From Arenibacter palladensis (GTDB taxonomy: Bacteria; Bacteroidota; Bacteroidia; Flavobacteriales; Flavobacteriaceae), in contig NZ_FQUX01000001.1 of NCBI RefSeq assembly GCF_900129275.1, positions 1,484,627 through 1,548,626 on the forward strand: a DNA stretch of 64,000 nt, given 5' to 3'. The translations under genes and the position numbers were made by a program. The first letter of the stretch is position 1. Each line of letters begins with the position of its first letter. The notes below the pieces were generated by a model, which did not search any database, was not told the origin of the DNA, and was given only the letters and a program-made list of their open reading frames with translations. Of the stretch, positions 36,550 through 46,800 are shown one piece after another.

Positions 36550-37772
36550 AAATGGTTGTTTTAGTCTTGGATGATAGAGGTAAGCCCACAAGTTTCTTTC
36601 CTTATTTTGTAATTCTCATGGTACAACTAAACATGGATATATTCACTTAGAATTATTCAGGTGCCATTATTAAACTATGATTGATAATCAATAGAAAAAA
36701 AACTTGAAAATCTACATTACGTCAATGTTTATTACTGGTAGTTGCGGATGTCATTAGCAAAACTATTAATTATTATGTGTTCAAATATGGATAATAAAGT
36801 TGAATACATGGATATTTTTACTTAATTGTGTTAAATGGTAATAAAATCCTGTTTTCTCTTAACAAAAACTTAATCTGCTATAAGTTCCGATTATATTAAT
36901 AACTCAGTGCTTGTATCATTTTAAGCATTAAATACATCGAATGCGGATTGATGAGGATTGGATGGTATTTGGGCAGGCCGATTTTAATCTGAGGGAAAAT
37001 TTAGCGGTAGATAATAATATATGTTCTTGGATAAAAATTTTGTCATATTAGATATTGAAATTCCTAATTCTATGATTATAAATGAAGATGAGATTACGTC
37101 TTTGAATTAAAGGTAAAAACTGTTTAATATGAAGGCGTAAGTTTTAGTGCTTTTGACATGTTTAGAAATCTGGCAGTGGCGCAATCATCAATGACCTGAT
37201 ATATGTTGAAAATGGGATCAGTTGAATAAACGGGTTTTGGGCATAGGTTTTTTCGAATTAAAAATTTGAAGAGTTAGGTTGACGGGATACCATATACTAG
37301 GATGATTTGCTACTTGGTTTTTGTAACTTCCTCGTTTTTTGAAATGTAACCTTGCATTGAATGTGATGTAACTATGGCGTAGGGCGCCTTGTTTTATCTA
37401 AAAGATAACACAGGGTTAGAAGTCTAAATCGCTTAATTATCATTAATAACTAGAAAGCAAATATTTATTGAGTTTTGTTTTTAATAGTTGTGGTTTGTTA
37501 GGTGTCATACTATTTTCCTGGTGTTATTAAGTTTCTTTAAATTTTATTATTTAAAAACATGGATATTATTATAATGCATGGGGCAATAGTTCCATGTTAT
37601 TTTGTTTTGTTAATTAACAATATGTTTATGGGTATTCTACTATTTTATTCATGGTTAATTATTAATTTTGAAGTTAAACTCATTGAATTATCAATATTGA
37701 ATATTATTTCAAGACAAAAACATAGGCAAATCGTACCAAAACATGGATAATTATACTCTAAAGGAGGGATTT
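36550..37772. promoter_or_regulatory. Divergent control region between susC (arm 1) and the AraC gene
   Basis: About 1.2 kb of AT-rich non-coding DNA. It holds several copies of the 8-mer ATGGATAT or close variants, all on the plus strand: 36633-36640, 36787-36794 (ATGGATAA), 36808-36815, 37559-37566 and 37743-37750 (ATGGATAA). The two at 36787 and 36808 are 21 bp apart, a spacing typical of AraC-family half-sites. Read toward susC on the minus strand they appear as ATATCCAT, then TTATCCAT, about 240 bases before its ATG. No clear Bacteroidota promoter was found, and no gene in this region can be supported. Confidence 0.55.
37762..37767 (+). promoter_or_regulatory. Shine-Dalgarno site that sets the AraC start
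   Basis: AGGAGG, 5 bases before the ATG at 37773. Strong Shine-Dalgarno sites are uncommon in this phylum and in this window, so this one decides the start codon. Confidence 0.75.
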
Positions 37773-38627
37773 ATGGGGCAAAAGATGATCGTTCTTCCGG
37801 AAAGTATTAAGGTGGAGCTTGAAACGAATGTCATCACGAAAAATTTCTATATCACAGATATAGGATATTATCCAAAAGCCAATTTTCATCACAGAGCACG
37901 TAAGAAGGGTGCCGATGAATTTATTCTAATATATTGTACGGAAGGACAGGGAAAATTGACAATTGCAGGCGAACAAATTCTAGTTCTTCCGAATCGCTTT
38001 TACATTATACCTAAAAAAACTGCACATAAATATGGTGCCGATGATCTTAATCCCTGGAGCATATATTGGATGCATTTTGACGGCCTTATGGCCCAAAGTC
38101 TATTTGATAGATATCGTTCCAACCTTAATAAATATGAAATTGTACCATTCGACAGCGGCCGAATTGAACAGTTCAATCAAATATTTCAGATTTTAAGCAG
38201 TGACTACGTAATGCCAAGATTGGAATATGCCAATATTTTGGGATTGAATTTTTTAACTTCTTTTGTTTTTCTTGAAATTGACCGATCACTTCAAGTGAAT
38301 GACCGGAATGATCTTGTAGATGGCATTATAGATTTTTTGTCCAATAATCTGGATAAGTCCTTGAAATCGGATGATATTGCCAAGGAGTTCAATTACTCCT
38401 CCTCATATCTTTTTAACCTTTTTAAAAAAAGAACCGGTTATTCCCTTATTCATTTTTTCAATTTGAAGAAATCACAAAAAGCTTGTGAATATCTCAATTA
38501 TACGGACCTTAGTGTCAAAGAGATATCCTTTAAAATGGGGTTTGAGGATCCACTTTATTTTTCGAGACTTTTTAAAAAGTATATAGGAGTTTCCCCGAAG
38601 GCTTACAAGGAAAAACAGAGCAACTGA
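37773..38627 (+). CDS. AraC-family transcriptional regulator
   Basis: A 284-residue regulator. Residues about 30-150 form a cupin-like sugar-sensing domain (EFILIYCTEGQGKLTIAG, RFYIIPKKTAHKYGADD). Residues about 190-282 form two helix-turn-helix motifs (DIAKEFNYSSSYLFNLFKKRTG and SVKEISFKMGFEDPLYFSRLFKKYIGVSPKAYK). The chosen start is the ATG at 37773, because AGGAGG at 37762-37767 lies 5 bases before it. An in-frame ATG at 37743 lacks such a site and sits inside an ATGGATAA motif. No signal peptide or membrane helix is present, so it senses a cytoplasmic sugar, probably one delivered by the MFS porter. It lies between two divergent susC genes and is the obvious candidate regulator of both. 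Confidence 0.9.
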   Translation: MGQKMIVLPESIKVELETNVITKNFYITDIGYYPKANFHHRARKKGADEFILIYCTEGQGKLTIAGEQILVLPNRFYIIPKKTAHKYGADDLNPWSIYWMHFDGLMAQSLFDRYRSNLNKYEIVPFDSGRIEQFNQIFQILSSDYVMPRLEYANILGLNFLTSFVFLEIDRSLQVNDRNDLVDGIIDFLSNNLDKSLKSDDIAKEFNYSSSYLFNLFKKRTGYSLIHFFNLKKSQKACEYLNYTDLSVKEISFKMGFEDPLYFSRLFKKYIGVSPKAYKEKQSN

Positions 38628-39071
38628 AACTTGTATGGATTTTGTATGGTTCCTTTAAGATAATAATATCTCCATCAATCTTTAGGTTTCTTTTTCTTTC
38701 CAATGATACTATAAGGTAAAAAATAGGCGTATTTCTGAAAACCCAAACTATTTAGTTTGGGATGGGGTTGGATTGACTATTGGTGGAGCTCCAATTTCTT
38801 GGAAGTTGTTAAAATGTAATATTATGGTATTTGTTAGTGCGATTTTAACAAGTTGAACCAGTAAAAATTGGTATATCCATAAACAATAATGAAATAATCC
38901 ATATTAAAATAAAATTGTCCATTTGTAAAATAGCCAAAACCTACTACTATTGTTCTAGGTTAAGTGGAGATCCAATTCTATTTTCAGGTTTTTTACTTTC
39001 CGATATTCTTTTTTTAACAGAATGGGTAATTAGTAAACCCAATTTTAACTAACAACTAAAGACCAACTCAA
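38628..39071 (+). promoter_or_regulatory. Control region of susC (arm 2) with ATCCAT half-sites and a perfect dyad
   Basis: About 440 non-coding bases. Three half-sites follow one another toward susC: ATATCCAT at 38873-38880, TAATCCAT at 38895-38902 and TTGTCCAT at 38915-38922, spaced 22 and 20 bp. The first two match in sequence, order and orientation the pair upstream of the divergent susC. Farther upstream is the perfect dyad CCCAAACTATTTAGTTTGGG at 38742-38761. A TAnnTTTG promoter box was not found. Confidence 0.6.
38742..38761. promoter_or_regulatory. Perfect 20-bp inverted repeat
   Basis: CCCAAACTA and TAGTTTGGG around a TT centre, with no mismatch. It lies 115 bases after the AraC stop and 311 before the susC start. 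No T-run follows on the plus strand, so an operator or a transcript-end hairpin is more likely than an intrinsic terminator. Confidence 0.6.
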
Positions 39072-42000
39072 ATGAAGTACACTTTGCTTAAATCATTTCA
39101 TTTAAGGCTCGGATATTTATTCGTTGCCTTTCTTTTATTTGGTTTTACCGCGGCGGCACAGAATACAGTTTCTGGAACTGTCACCGATGGGGAAACTAAC
39201 ACTCCTTTGCCAGGGGTAAATGTAATTGCCGGATCTTCCGGTGTAATAACGGACTTTGATGGAAATTACGAGTTAAATGTGCCGGACGGAGTTACCGTTC
39301 TAACATTTTCCTCTTTAGGCTTTGCCTCTCAGGAAATTAATATTAATGGTCGTAATGTCATAAACATAACTCTTGAACCACAATCTCAAGCCTTGGATGA
39401 GGTGGTTATTGTTGGTTATGGTACCGTCAAGAAAAGTGACCTTACCGGATCGGTTTCCTCTATAGATGGTGATTCGTTTAAGGAACTGCCGGTTACATCC
39501 GTTGATCAGGCCATACAGGCAAGGGCACCTGGTGTACAGGTTACTCAGGCATCTGCCGCACCGGGCGGGGGTGTATCTGTGCGTATTCGAGGTTCCAATT
39601 CCATTAATAGTGGTAGTGAACCATTATATGTAGTAGATGGCTTTCCAATTTATCCAGACAATGAAGCTTATGGTGCAGGTGGTAATAGAAGGGCATCCAA
39701 TGCACTTGCCTCCATAAACCCTAATGATATTCAGTCCATTGAAGTGTTGAAGGATGCTTCGGCTACTTCCATATACGGATCAAGGGGGTCTAACGGTGTG
39801 GTTTTGATAACTACCAAGCGTGGTAAGCAAGGCAAGTCCAAAATTAGTTATGAAGGCACCTATTCCACTCAGACCATAACAAATTCTATTGACGTTTTGA
39901 ACGGATCTGAATTCGCAACTTATTTAAATACACTTGAAACTAGTCAAGGCGGTGCGCCGATCTACTCACAGGCACAAATTGATGCTTTTGGAGAGGGGAC
40001 CAACTGGTTGGATGAAGTTACCAGGGTTGGGACCATACAGAACCATCAACTTACCTTTTCTGGAGGCAATGAGAATTCTCAATATGCATTAACCGGCAAT
40101 TATCATGAAAATGATGGGATTGTTAAAAATACCGATTTCCAGAGGTATGGAATCCGACTTAATTTGGATAATAAGGCACTAAACGATTTGGTGAATATCA
40201 GTTCCAGTTGGGCCATTAACCGTACTGAATCCAATAACGCCCCTACAGACCGTGGAGGTCCAGGTGGTATTATTATCACTGCTTTGGGGCTGGATCCTAC
40301 CGTTCCCGTACGTAATGAGGACGGAACCTATGCTTTGGCTTCCTACGACGGACGTTTTTCGATCAATCCTTTGCAGGAATTGGAGTATGCTACTGATCAG
40401 GATATCACTACCAGGATTCTGGGTAATACAGGGTTCACCTTTAACATATTGGAAGGACTAAAAGCAAAGACGAGTTTAGGCGCCGATATCCTAAATGTAA
40501 ATCGTACCAGTTTCTTTCCTTCTGTAAATACGAGGTTGGGTAGGGACAATGCCGGGGAGCTTACTTTGGCCAATAGAAGTTCTTCCAACTTCCTTAACGA
40601 AAACATTCTTACCTATAACACTCAAATAGGGGAAAAACATTTTATCGATGCTGTTGCAGGGTATACTTTCCAAAAGGAAGTTAATAAATATACTAGCACA
40701 ACAACAAGGGGTATTACCGCGGCATCAGTAGATCAGGCTACACTTCAGGGAGGACCGGACATACTTACACCTTTCTCCAACAGAAGGGAGTGGTTGTTGG
40801 AATCCTTATTGGGGAGGGTAAACTATAATTATGATAGCAGATATTTGGCTACGGTTACCTTTAGGAGGGATGGATCGTCAAGGTTTGGAAAAGAAAACAA
40901 GTGGGCCAATTTTCCTTCCGTAGCTTTGGGTTGGAATTTGTCCAACGAAGCTTTTTTTGAGAATTCAAAGTTATCGGAAACCATGAACAAATTAAAATTA
41001 AGGGGTAGTTGGGGGTTAACGGGTAACTCTGAAATTCCGGTCTACAATTCCTTGGCTAACCTTAACGAATACAATTATGTGTTCAATGGTGGTTTGGTAT
41101 TGGGACTTGCTGATGGTAGATTAGGAAATCCTGATTTAAAATGGGAATCTACCACCATGACCAACGTTGGTCTGGATGCTTCTTTTTTTAATGACAGGCT
41201 AAACCTTACTTTGGATTATTTCTATAACCAAACAGAAGATTTGTTACTTTTTGTGACCATTCCAAGTAGTTTGGGCTTCGAGTCGATCTTGAAAAATTCA
41301 GGTTCCTTGGAAAACAAAGGATTTGAAGTTGGCCTTGATGGTTATGTTATTGACAACGAAAACTTTAAATGGAACGTTTCCGGAAATGTCTCTATTTTAA
41401 GAAATAAACTATTGGACCTTGGGGATAGTACACCGTTTTTCTCAAGCTCTACAAGTGGTCACTTAGGTGTTGATGGTAGTTGGGTGGAAGCTGGTAACCC
41501 AATTGGTGTCTGGAGAGGTTATGATTATATAGGTATTTTTCAATCTGAAGCTGAAATTGCTAGTAATCCTTCAAGATCTGGCGATAAACCAGGATATCCT
41601 CAATATAGGGATGTGAACGGTGACGGGCAGATAACCCCTGATGATTACGTAATTATAGGTGATCCCAACCCAGATTTTACCTGGGGACTTAATTCGACCC
41701 TGAATTACAAAAATTTTGACATGGGTATATTCTTTAGGGGTTCTCATGGTTTTGATGTAAGAAACTTACAAGCCTCTGAAATAGGTGATGGCGTGCAAAA
41801 AATAAATCAGCTGGCCAATATTTTAACTGATTCATGGACACCATCCAATACCAGCGCTTCAAGACCGGTAATAGATGGTAACAGGGATTTTGCAAATTCA
41901 TATAGGGATTCGGATTACTTTATTGAAGATGGGTCTTTTATCCGACTGCAGAACATTTCTCTTGGATATACCATACCAAATATTCAAAAGTATATAAGTA

Positions 42001-42167
42001 GGGCCCGTGTATTTGTAAGTGGTCAAAATTTGTTTACTATAACCGATTATAGTGGTTTTGATCCGGAAGTAAACAATAGGGGACAGAATAACTTGAATAG
42101 AGGCGATGATTATGATGCCTACCCACGTTCTAGAACACTGACCTTGGGCGTAAATCTGGAATTTTAG
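39072..42167 (+). CDS. SusC/RagA family TonB-linked outer membrane transporter (PUL arm 2)
   Basis: A 1031-residue TonB-dependent transporter: signal peptide (about 1-29, ending AAAQ), carboxypeptidase-D-like domain (about 32-105, SGTVTDGETNTPLPGVNV begins it), the DEVVIVGYGTVKKSDLTGSV motif, plug (about 115-230, with KDASATSIYGSRGSNGVVLITTK) and a C-terminal barrel. It imports glycan together with the SusD encoded 27 bases downstream. It differs strongly from the arm 1 SusC outside the shared motifs, so this is not a recent duplication and the two systems may bind different fragments of one polymer. Shared upstream half-sites point to common control. Confidence 0.93.
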   Translation: MKYTLLKSFHLRLGYLFVAFLLFGFTAAAQNTVSGTVTDGETNTPLPGVNVIAGSSGVITDFDGNYELNVPDGVTVLTFSSLGFASQEININGRNVINITLEPQSQALDEVVIVGYGTVKKSDLTGSVSSIDGDSFKELPVTSVDQAIQARAPGVQVTQASAAPGGGVSVRIRGSNSINSGSEPLYVVDGFPIYPDNEAYGAGGNRRASNALASINPNDIQSIEVLKDASATSIYGSRGSNGVVLITTKRGKQGKSKISYEGTYSTQTITNSIDVLNGSEFATYLNTLETSQGGAPIYSQAQIDAFGEGTNWLDEVTRVGTIQNHQLTFSGGNENSQYALTGNYHENDGIVKNTDFQRYGIRLNLDNKALNDLVNISSSWAINRTESNNAPTDRGGPGGIIITALGLDPTVPVRNEDGTYALASYDGRFSINPLQELEYATDQDITTRILGNTGFTFNILEGLKAKTSLGADILNVNRTSFFPSVNTRLGRDNAGELTLANRSSSNFLNENILTYNTQIGEKHFIDAVAGYTFQKEVNKYTSTTTRGITAASVDQATLQGGPDILTPFSNRREWLLESLLGRVNYNYDSRYLATVTFRRDGSSRFGKENKWANFPSVALGWNLSNEAFFENSKLSETMNKLKLRGSWGLTGNSEIPVYNSLANLNEYNYVFNGGLVLGLADGRLGNPDLKWESTTMTNVGLDASFFNDRLNLTLDYFYNQTEDLLLFVTIPSSLGFESILKNSGSLENKGFEVGLDGYVIDNENFKWNVSGNVSILRNKLLDLGDSTPFFSSSTSGHLGVDGSWVEAGNPIGVWRGYDYIGIFQSEAEIASNPSRSGDKPGYPQYRDVNGDGQITPDDYVIIGDPNPDFTWGLNSTLNYKNFDMGIFFRGSHGFDVRNLQASEIGDGVQKINQLANILTDSWTPSNTSASRPVIDGNRDFANSYRDSDYFIEDGSFIRLQNISLGYTIPNIQKYISRARVFVSGQNLFTITDYSGFDPEVNNRGQNNLNRGDDYDAYPRSRTLTLGVNLEF

Positions 42168-42194
42168 TAACTTTAATTTAAAAAAAAATATACG

Positions 42195-43784
42195 ATGAAG
42201 ACATATAAAAAATTTAGGTATTACCGCCTCCTCTTCTTTTTTGCAATAGCAATACCGCTGGTAGGATGTTCGGATTTGGAAGAAAATCCGGATTTTACTA
42301 CCCAAGATAATTTCTTTGCAACAGCAGAGCAATTGGAACTTGGTGTCAATGCCGTCTATGATGGAATTGGTTATGGTAGGGATTGGTTTAATCATTACTA
42401 TGATCGATTTGTTTTTGAATGCCTTGTAGGGTACCAAGTGGGTTGGGAAAAAGGACCATTAGATTTTCAAAATGGGAACGTTAACCCTAGTGATGACTAT
42501 ATAGCTACGTATTGGAGAATATCCTACGAAAATATTAATAGGGCAAATGCTATAATCCAGAAGGCCGATCAACTAAAGGAGGAAGGTGCTCCCAATACGG
42601 CCTTGATAGATAGGGTAAAGGCAGAAACAATGTTCCTAAGAGCCTTTTACTATTACAATCTTGTTCGTTATTTTGATAATATTCCAGTAACAACGCAAAA
42701 AACGGAGAGCGATAAGGACCTTCCGTCCAATGAAAATGGAAAACGCCTGGCATTGGACCTAATTGAAGATGATTTAATCATAGCGGCTGCAGTTTTACCT
42801 GAATCGTATTCTTCCGGAAATGTAGGTAGGGCAACCAAATGGGCTGCAATGGCACTGTTGGTGAAGGCATATTTACAGGATGAAAAATGGGGTGAGGCAC
42901 GGACAACCGCGGAAACTATTATGACTGAAAGTGGACTTGATCTTTTTGATGATTTTGCACAAAACTTCTCTGTAGCTGATGAAAATACAGGTGAACGTAT
43001 TTTTGAAGCTCAAGTATCATCTTCGGCCAACTCTGGTGAAAATCAGAACTATCATCAACATTTCATTCCAGGTGATCTTCCCAACGATTTAGGTGGTGTG
43101 GGTTGGCATTGGATAAATTCTACACAAGCATTCCGGGAAAAATATGATCCAAATGATAAGAGGATTGCGGGCACTTTTATTAGTGAGTATCCTACAACCA
43201 GAGTAGGACCCAATTCAGCAGGAGAAAGACCAATAGTGAAATGGAGTGCAGATGCATCGTACAATTTAAGTCGTTTTGGAGGAATGGTTTCTGCAGATGC
43301 TGATCCCAATAATCCCGATGAACTAATTTTTGGTAACGGTTGGTCGGCAAAATACACCGAAATGGGTATATCCAATGCAAACCTTACCGAGAAGAATATT
43401 GTATATCTGCGTTATGCGGATGTATTATTGGGTCATTCAGAGGCTGCCAATGAGAGCGGTACTGGGGATCCTTATCTAGGTATCAATTTGGTACGTGAAA
43501 GAGCAGGTTTGGATCCCCTTTCCGGCCTTAGTAAGGAGCTGCTGAGAGACGCTATAGTTAATGAGCGGGTAATGGAATTTGCTATGGAATGTGAGGTTTA
43601 TCCCGAGCTTAAAAGAAAAAGTACTTTTGGAGGTACACCGGATTATTTGGGTGATTATATTCAGGAATTTATAGATACATATGGTGTGGACCGAACATTA
43701 AAGGCCAAGGATTATGTTTTGCCAATTCCATTGAACGAGGTGTTGGGAAATCCCAATGTTACACAGAATCCCCAATATCAATAG
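42195..43784 (+). CDS. SusD/RagB family glycan-binding lipoprotein (PUL arm 2)
   Basis: A 529-residue lipoprotein with lipobox LVGC (Cys25). SusD/RagB blocks include NINRANAIIQKADQLKEEG, RVKAETMFLRAFYYYNLVRYFDNIPV and, near the C-terminus, IVYLRYADVLLGHSEAANESG and YVLPIPLNEVLGNPNVTQNPQYQ. It captures glycan on the cell surface and pairs with the SusC encoded just upstream. An intrinsic-type terminator follows 27 bases after its stop. Confidence 0.93.
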   Translation: MKTYKKFRYYRLLFFFAIAIPLVGCSDLEENPDFTTQDNFFATAEQLELGVNAVYDGIGYGRDWFNHYYDRFVFECLVGYQVGWEKGPLDFQNGNVNPSDDYIATYWRISYENINRANAIIQKADQLKEEGAPNTALIDRVKAETMFLRAFYYYNLVRYFDNIPVTTQKTESDKDLPSNENGKRLALDLIEDDLIIAAAVLPESYSSGNVGRATKWAAMALLVKAYLQDEKWGEARTTAETIMTESGLDLFDDFAQNFSVADENTGERIFEAQVSSSANSGENQNYHQHFIPGDLPNDLGGVGWHWINSTQAFREKYDPNDKRIAGTFISEYPTTRVGPNSAGERPIVKWSADASYNLSRFGGMVSADADPNNPDELIFGNGWSAKYTEMGISNANLTEKNIVYLRYADVLLGHSEAANESGTGDPYLGINLVRERAGLDPLSGLSKELLRDAIVNERVMEFAMECEVYPELKRKSTFGGTPDYLGDYIQEFIDTYGVDRTLKAKDYVLPIPLNEVLGNPNVTQNPQYQ

Positions 43785-43810
43785 TTTTTTGAGTTAGTTA
43801 GAGTTTTTTT

Positions 43811-43838
43811 GAAAACCTGTCATAGTCGACAGGTTTTC
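43811..43838 (+). terminator. Terminator-like hairpin after susD (arm 2)
   Basis: GAAAACCTGTC pairs perfectly with GACAGGTTTTC over 11 bp around loop ATAGTC, followed by TGATTTTTATG. It separates susCD from the FG-GAP gene that starts at 43883 and may end or attenuate transcription. Confidence 0.75.
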
Positions 43839-43882
43839 TGATTTTTATGTAGTAATATTGATGTGTAAAGTTTTAATTTACA

Positions 43883-46800
43883 ATGATGTATAAATTTGCC
43901 AAGGTACTATTCTTTGCCATAATTTTCATACAGGTTATTTCTTGTAAGGATAGTGGATCCGGAGAACCTGAAAAGTCTGAACACGAACCGCTGTTCAAAT
44001 TATTGTCGAACAATATTACCAACATATCCTTTAATAATCTTATTGAAGAAAATGACACCTTTAATATGGTCGATTTTTTTTATGTCTATAATGGCGGGGG
44101 AGTGGCCATTGGGGATATTAACAATGATGGTTTGCCGGACATTTATTTCACAGGAAATATGGTAAATGATAAATTGTATTTGAATAAGGGAGGGCTAAGT
44201 TTTGAGGATATTTCAGATTCAGCTGGAATCGTTACACCTGGGTGGTCCACAGGTGTAACTATGGTAGACATTAATCATGACGGACTGTTGGATATTTATG
44301 TGTGCAGGTCTGGGAATTACGATAAGGATGAACGAAAAAATCTCCTATATATAAATCAAGGCAATCTAAAATTTATTGAACAGGCTGAAGCCTATGGTAT
44401 AGCGGATACTAGTTATTCCACACAAGCTGCCTTTTTTGATTATGACAAGGATGGCGATTTGGATATGTATCTTTTAAACCATACCAATGATATTCGGGAC
44501 CCTAATAACGTAAGACCATTGAAAAAGGATGGTAATGGTCCTGCCAACGATAAATTGTATCGTAATGATGAAACAAAGGATAAGGGAATCGTCTTCACTG
44601 AGGTTTCAAAAGAAGCCGGAATAGTTTTCGACGGACTTGGTCTAGGGGTTGGGATAGCGGATATAAATAACGATGGATGGGAAGATATTCTGGTTACCAA
44701 TGACTTTATTGCTAATGACTACCTCTACATCAATAAAAAAGATGGAACTTTTCAAGAAATGGCCAAGACCTATTTGGACCACGTAAGCCATTTTAGTATG
44801 GGTAATGATATGGCCGACTTTAACAATGATGGTTTGGTTGATATCGTTACGATGGATATGCGTCCAGGAGACAATTATCATGAAAAAAAAATGTCCGGAC
44901 CACTAAATTTCGACTTATTTGAACGCACATTACAACAAGGTTATATGCCCCAGTACATGCGCAATACCTTACAAATCAATAATGGGACTTTGGATAACGG
45001 TCATCCAAATTTTTCGGAAATTGGTCAATTGCTGAATGTGGATGCTACGGATTGGAGTTGGGCTCCTCTTTTTGCGGATTTCGACAACGATGGACTCAAA
45101 GATCTTTTTGTGACCAATGGCTATTTGAGGGACATCACCGACCTCGATTTTATAAATTATACAGGTTCCTTATCCGCCAATGTTTCCAAGGATAGTCTAG
45201 ATTATATACTTAAACAAAAAGCAAAAGAAATGCCGTCCATTAAACTGGCTAATTTTTTGTTCAAAAATAATGGCAATTTAAGTTTTGAGAATGTGGCGGA
45301 AGCGTGGGGCCTTGATCAGCCTTCCTTGTCCAATGGTGCGGCCTATGCAGATTTGGATAATGATGGCGACCTGGATATTGTAATCAACAATATTAACCAG
45401 ACTGCTTCTGTATATGAAAATAGATCCCAAGCGGTTTTGGGGCATCATTATTTGAGTATTCATTTGAAGGGAGATGGTTTAAACAGCATGGGTTTGGGTA
45501 CAGAGGTCATTTTGTTTCAGGATGGAAAACAACAAATAGTGCGACAGGCTTTAACAAGGGGATATCAATCTGCAATAGACAAGACGATTCATTTTGGTTT
45601 AGGTAAGAAAAAGGTCGTCGATAGTGTTATTGCCCGTTGGCCAGACGGGAAAGTGAGCAAATTATTAAATCCTGAGTCAGACAAGCTATTAACATTGTTA
45701 CAAGATGAAGCTTCCATGGAAATAGCCTCAACAAATAGCAAATCAACAAGTGGCCTATTTAAGGATATTGCCACATCTCTAAATTTGGACTATTTGCACA
45801 AGGAAATGGTGTATTATGATTTTAACCGACAGTTTCTTTTGCCACATAAACATTCTAATCAAGGCCCAGGATTGGCAGTCGGCGATATTAATAACGACGG
45901 AAGGGAAGATTTTTTTCTTGGAGGAGGATATAATTATAGTGGTAGATTATTTTATGGAAGTTCCGACGGAACTTTTGACGTAAAGTTATTAATCCCCAAT
46001 GAAAAGGATAAATATGAGGAGGATACAGGTGTATTGTTTTTTGATTACGATGGAGATGGTGACCAGGACCTTTATATCGTAAGTGGAAGCAATGAATTTT
46101 ACGAGGGGTCTGAATATTATCAGGATAGACTTTACACAAATGATGGACAAGGGAATTTTAAGTTGGATGTAAATGCCCTGCCTAGAATCAGTACTAGTGG
46201 TTCTTGTGTTAGGGCTTCGGATTTTGACATGGATGGAGATCTTGATCTATTTATTGGAGGACGATTAACACCCTTAAAGTATCCTTTGCCCCCCAACAGT
46301 TATTTGTTGGAAAACGTTGATGGGATATTCAAGGATGCCACCAACAAATTAGCGCCGTCCCTTAGAAAAGTTGGTATGGTCACAGATGGACTTTGGACCG
46401 ATTATGACGCCGATGGAGATACAGACCTGATCGTTGTGGGTGAATTTATGGCAATTCAATTTTTTGAGAATCAGAATGGTAAATTTATAAACAGTTCTGA
46501 AAAAACTGGACTAACCTATACTTCTGGTTGGTGGAACAGTATAAACGGAGGCGACTTTGATAATGATGGGGATATAGACTACGTTTTGGGAAACCAAGGT
46601 TTAAATACCAAATACAAGGTCTCTCCAAATGAACCATTAACCATATACGCTAAGGATTATGATAAAAATGGTAGTATAGACCCAATCATGTCATCCTATA
46701 ATAATGGCCATGAATACCCCGTACATTCTAGGGATGATCTTATTAAGCAGATTCCTCAGATGAAGAAAAAATTTCCTGATTATGCCAGCTATGCCCAAGC

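Noticed and set aside
37559..37750. 63-codon plus-strand reading frame upstream of the AraC gene
   Set aside because: It is very AT-rich, overlaps the control region and the 5' edge of the AraC frame, has no ribosome binding site and starts inside an ATGGATAT motif.
41898..42437. 179-codon minus-strand frame across the susC/susD junction
   Set aside because: It lies antisense to two well-supported genes and is a shadow of their codon usage.
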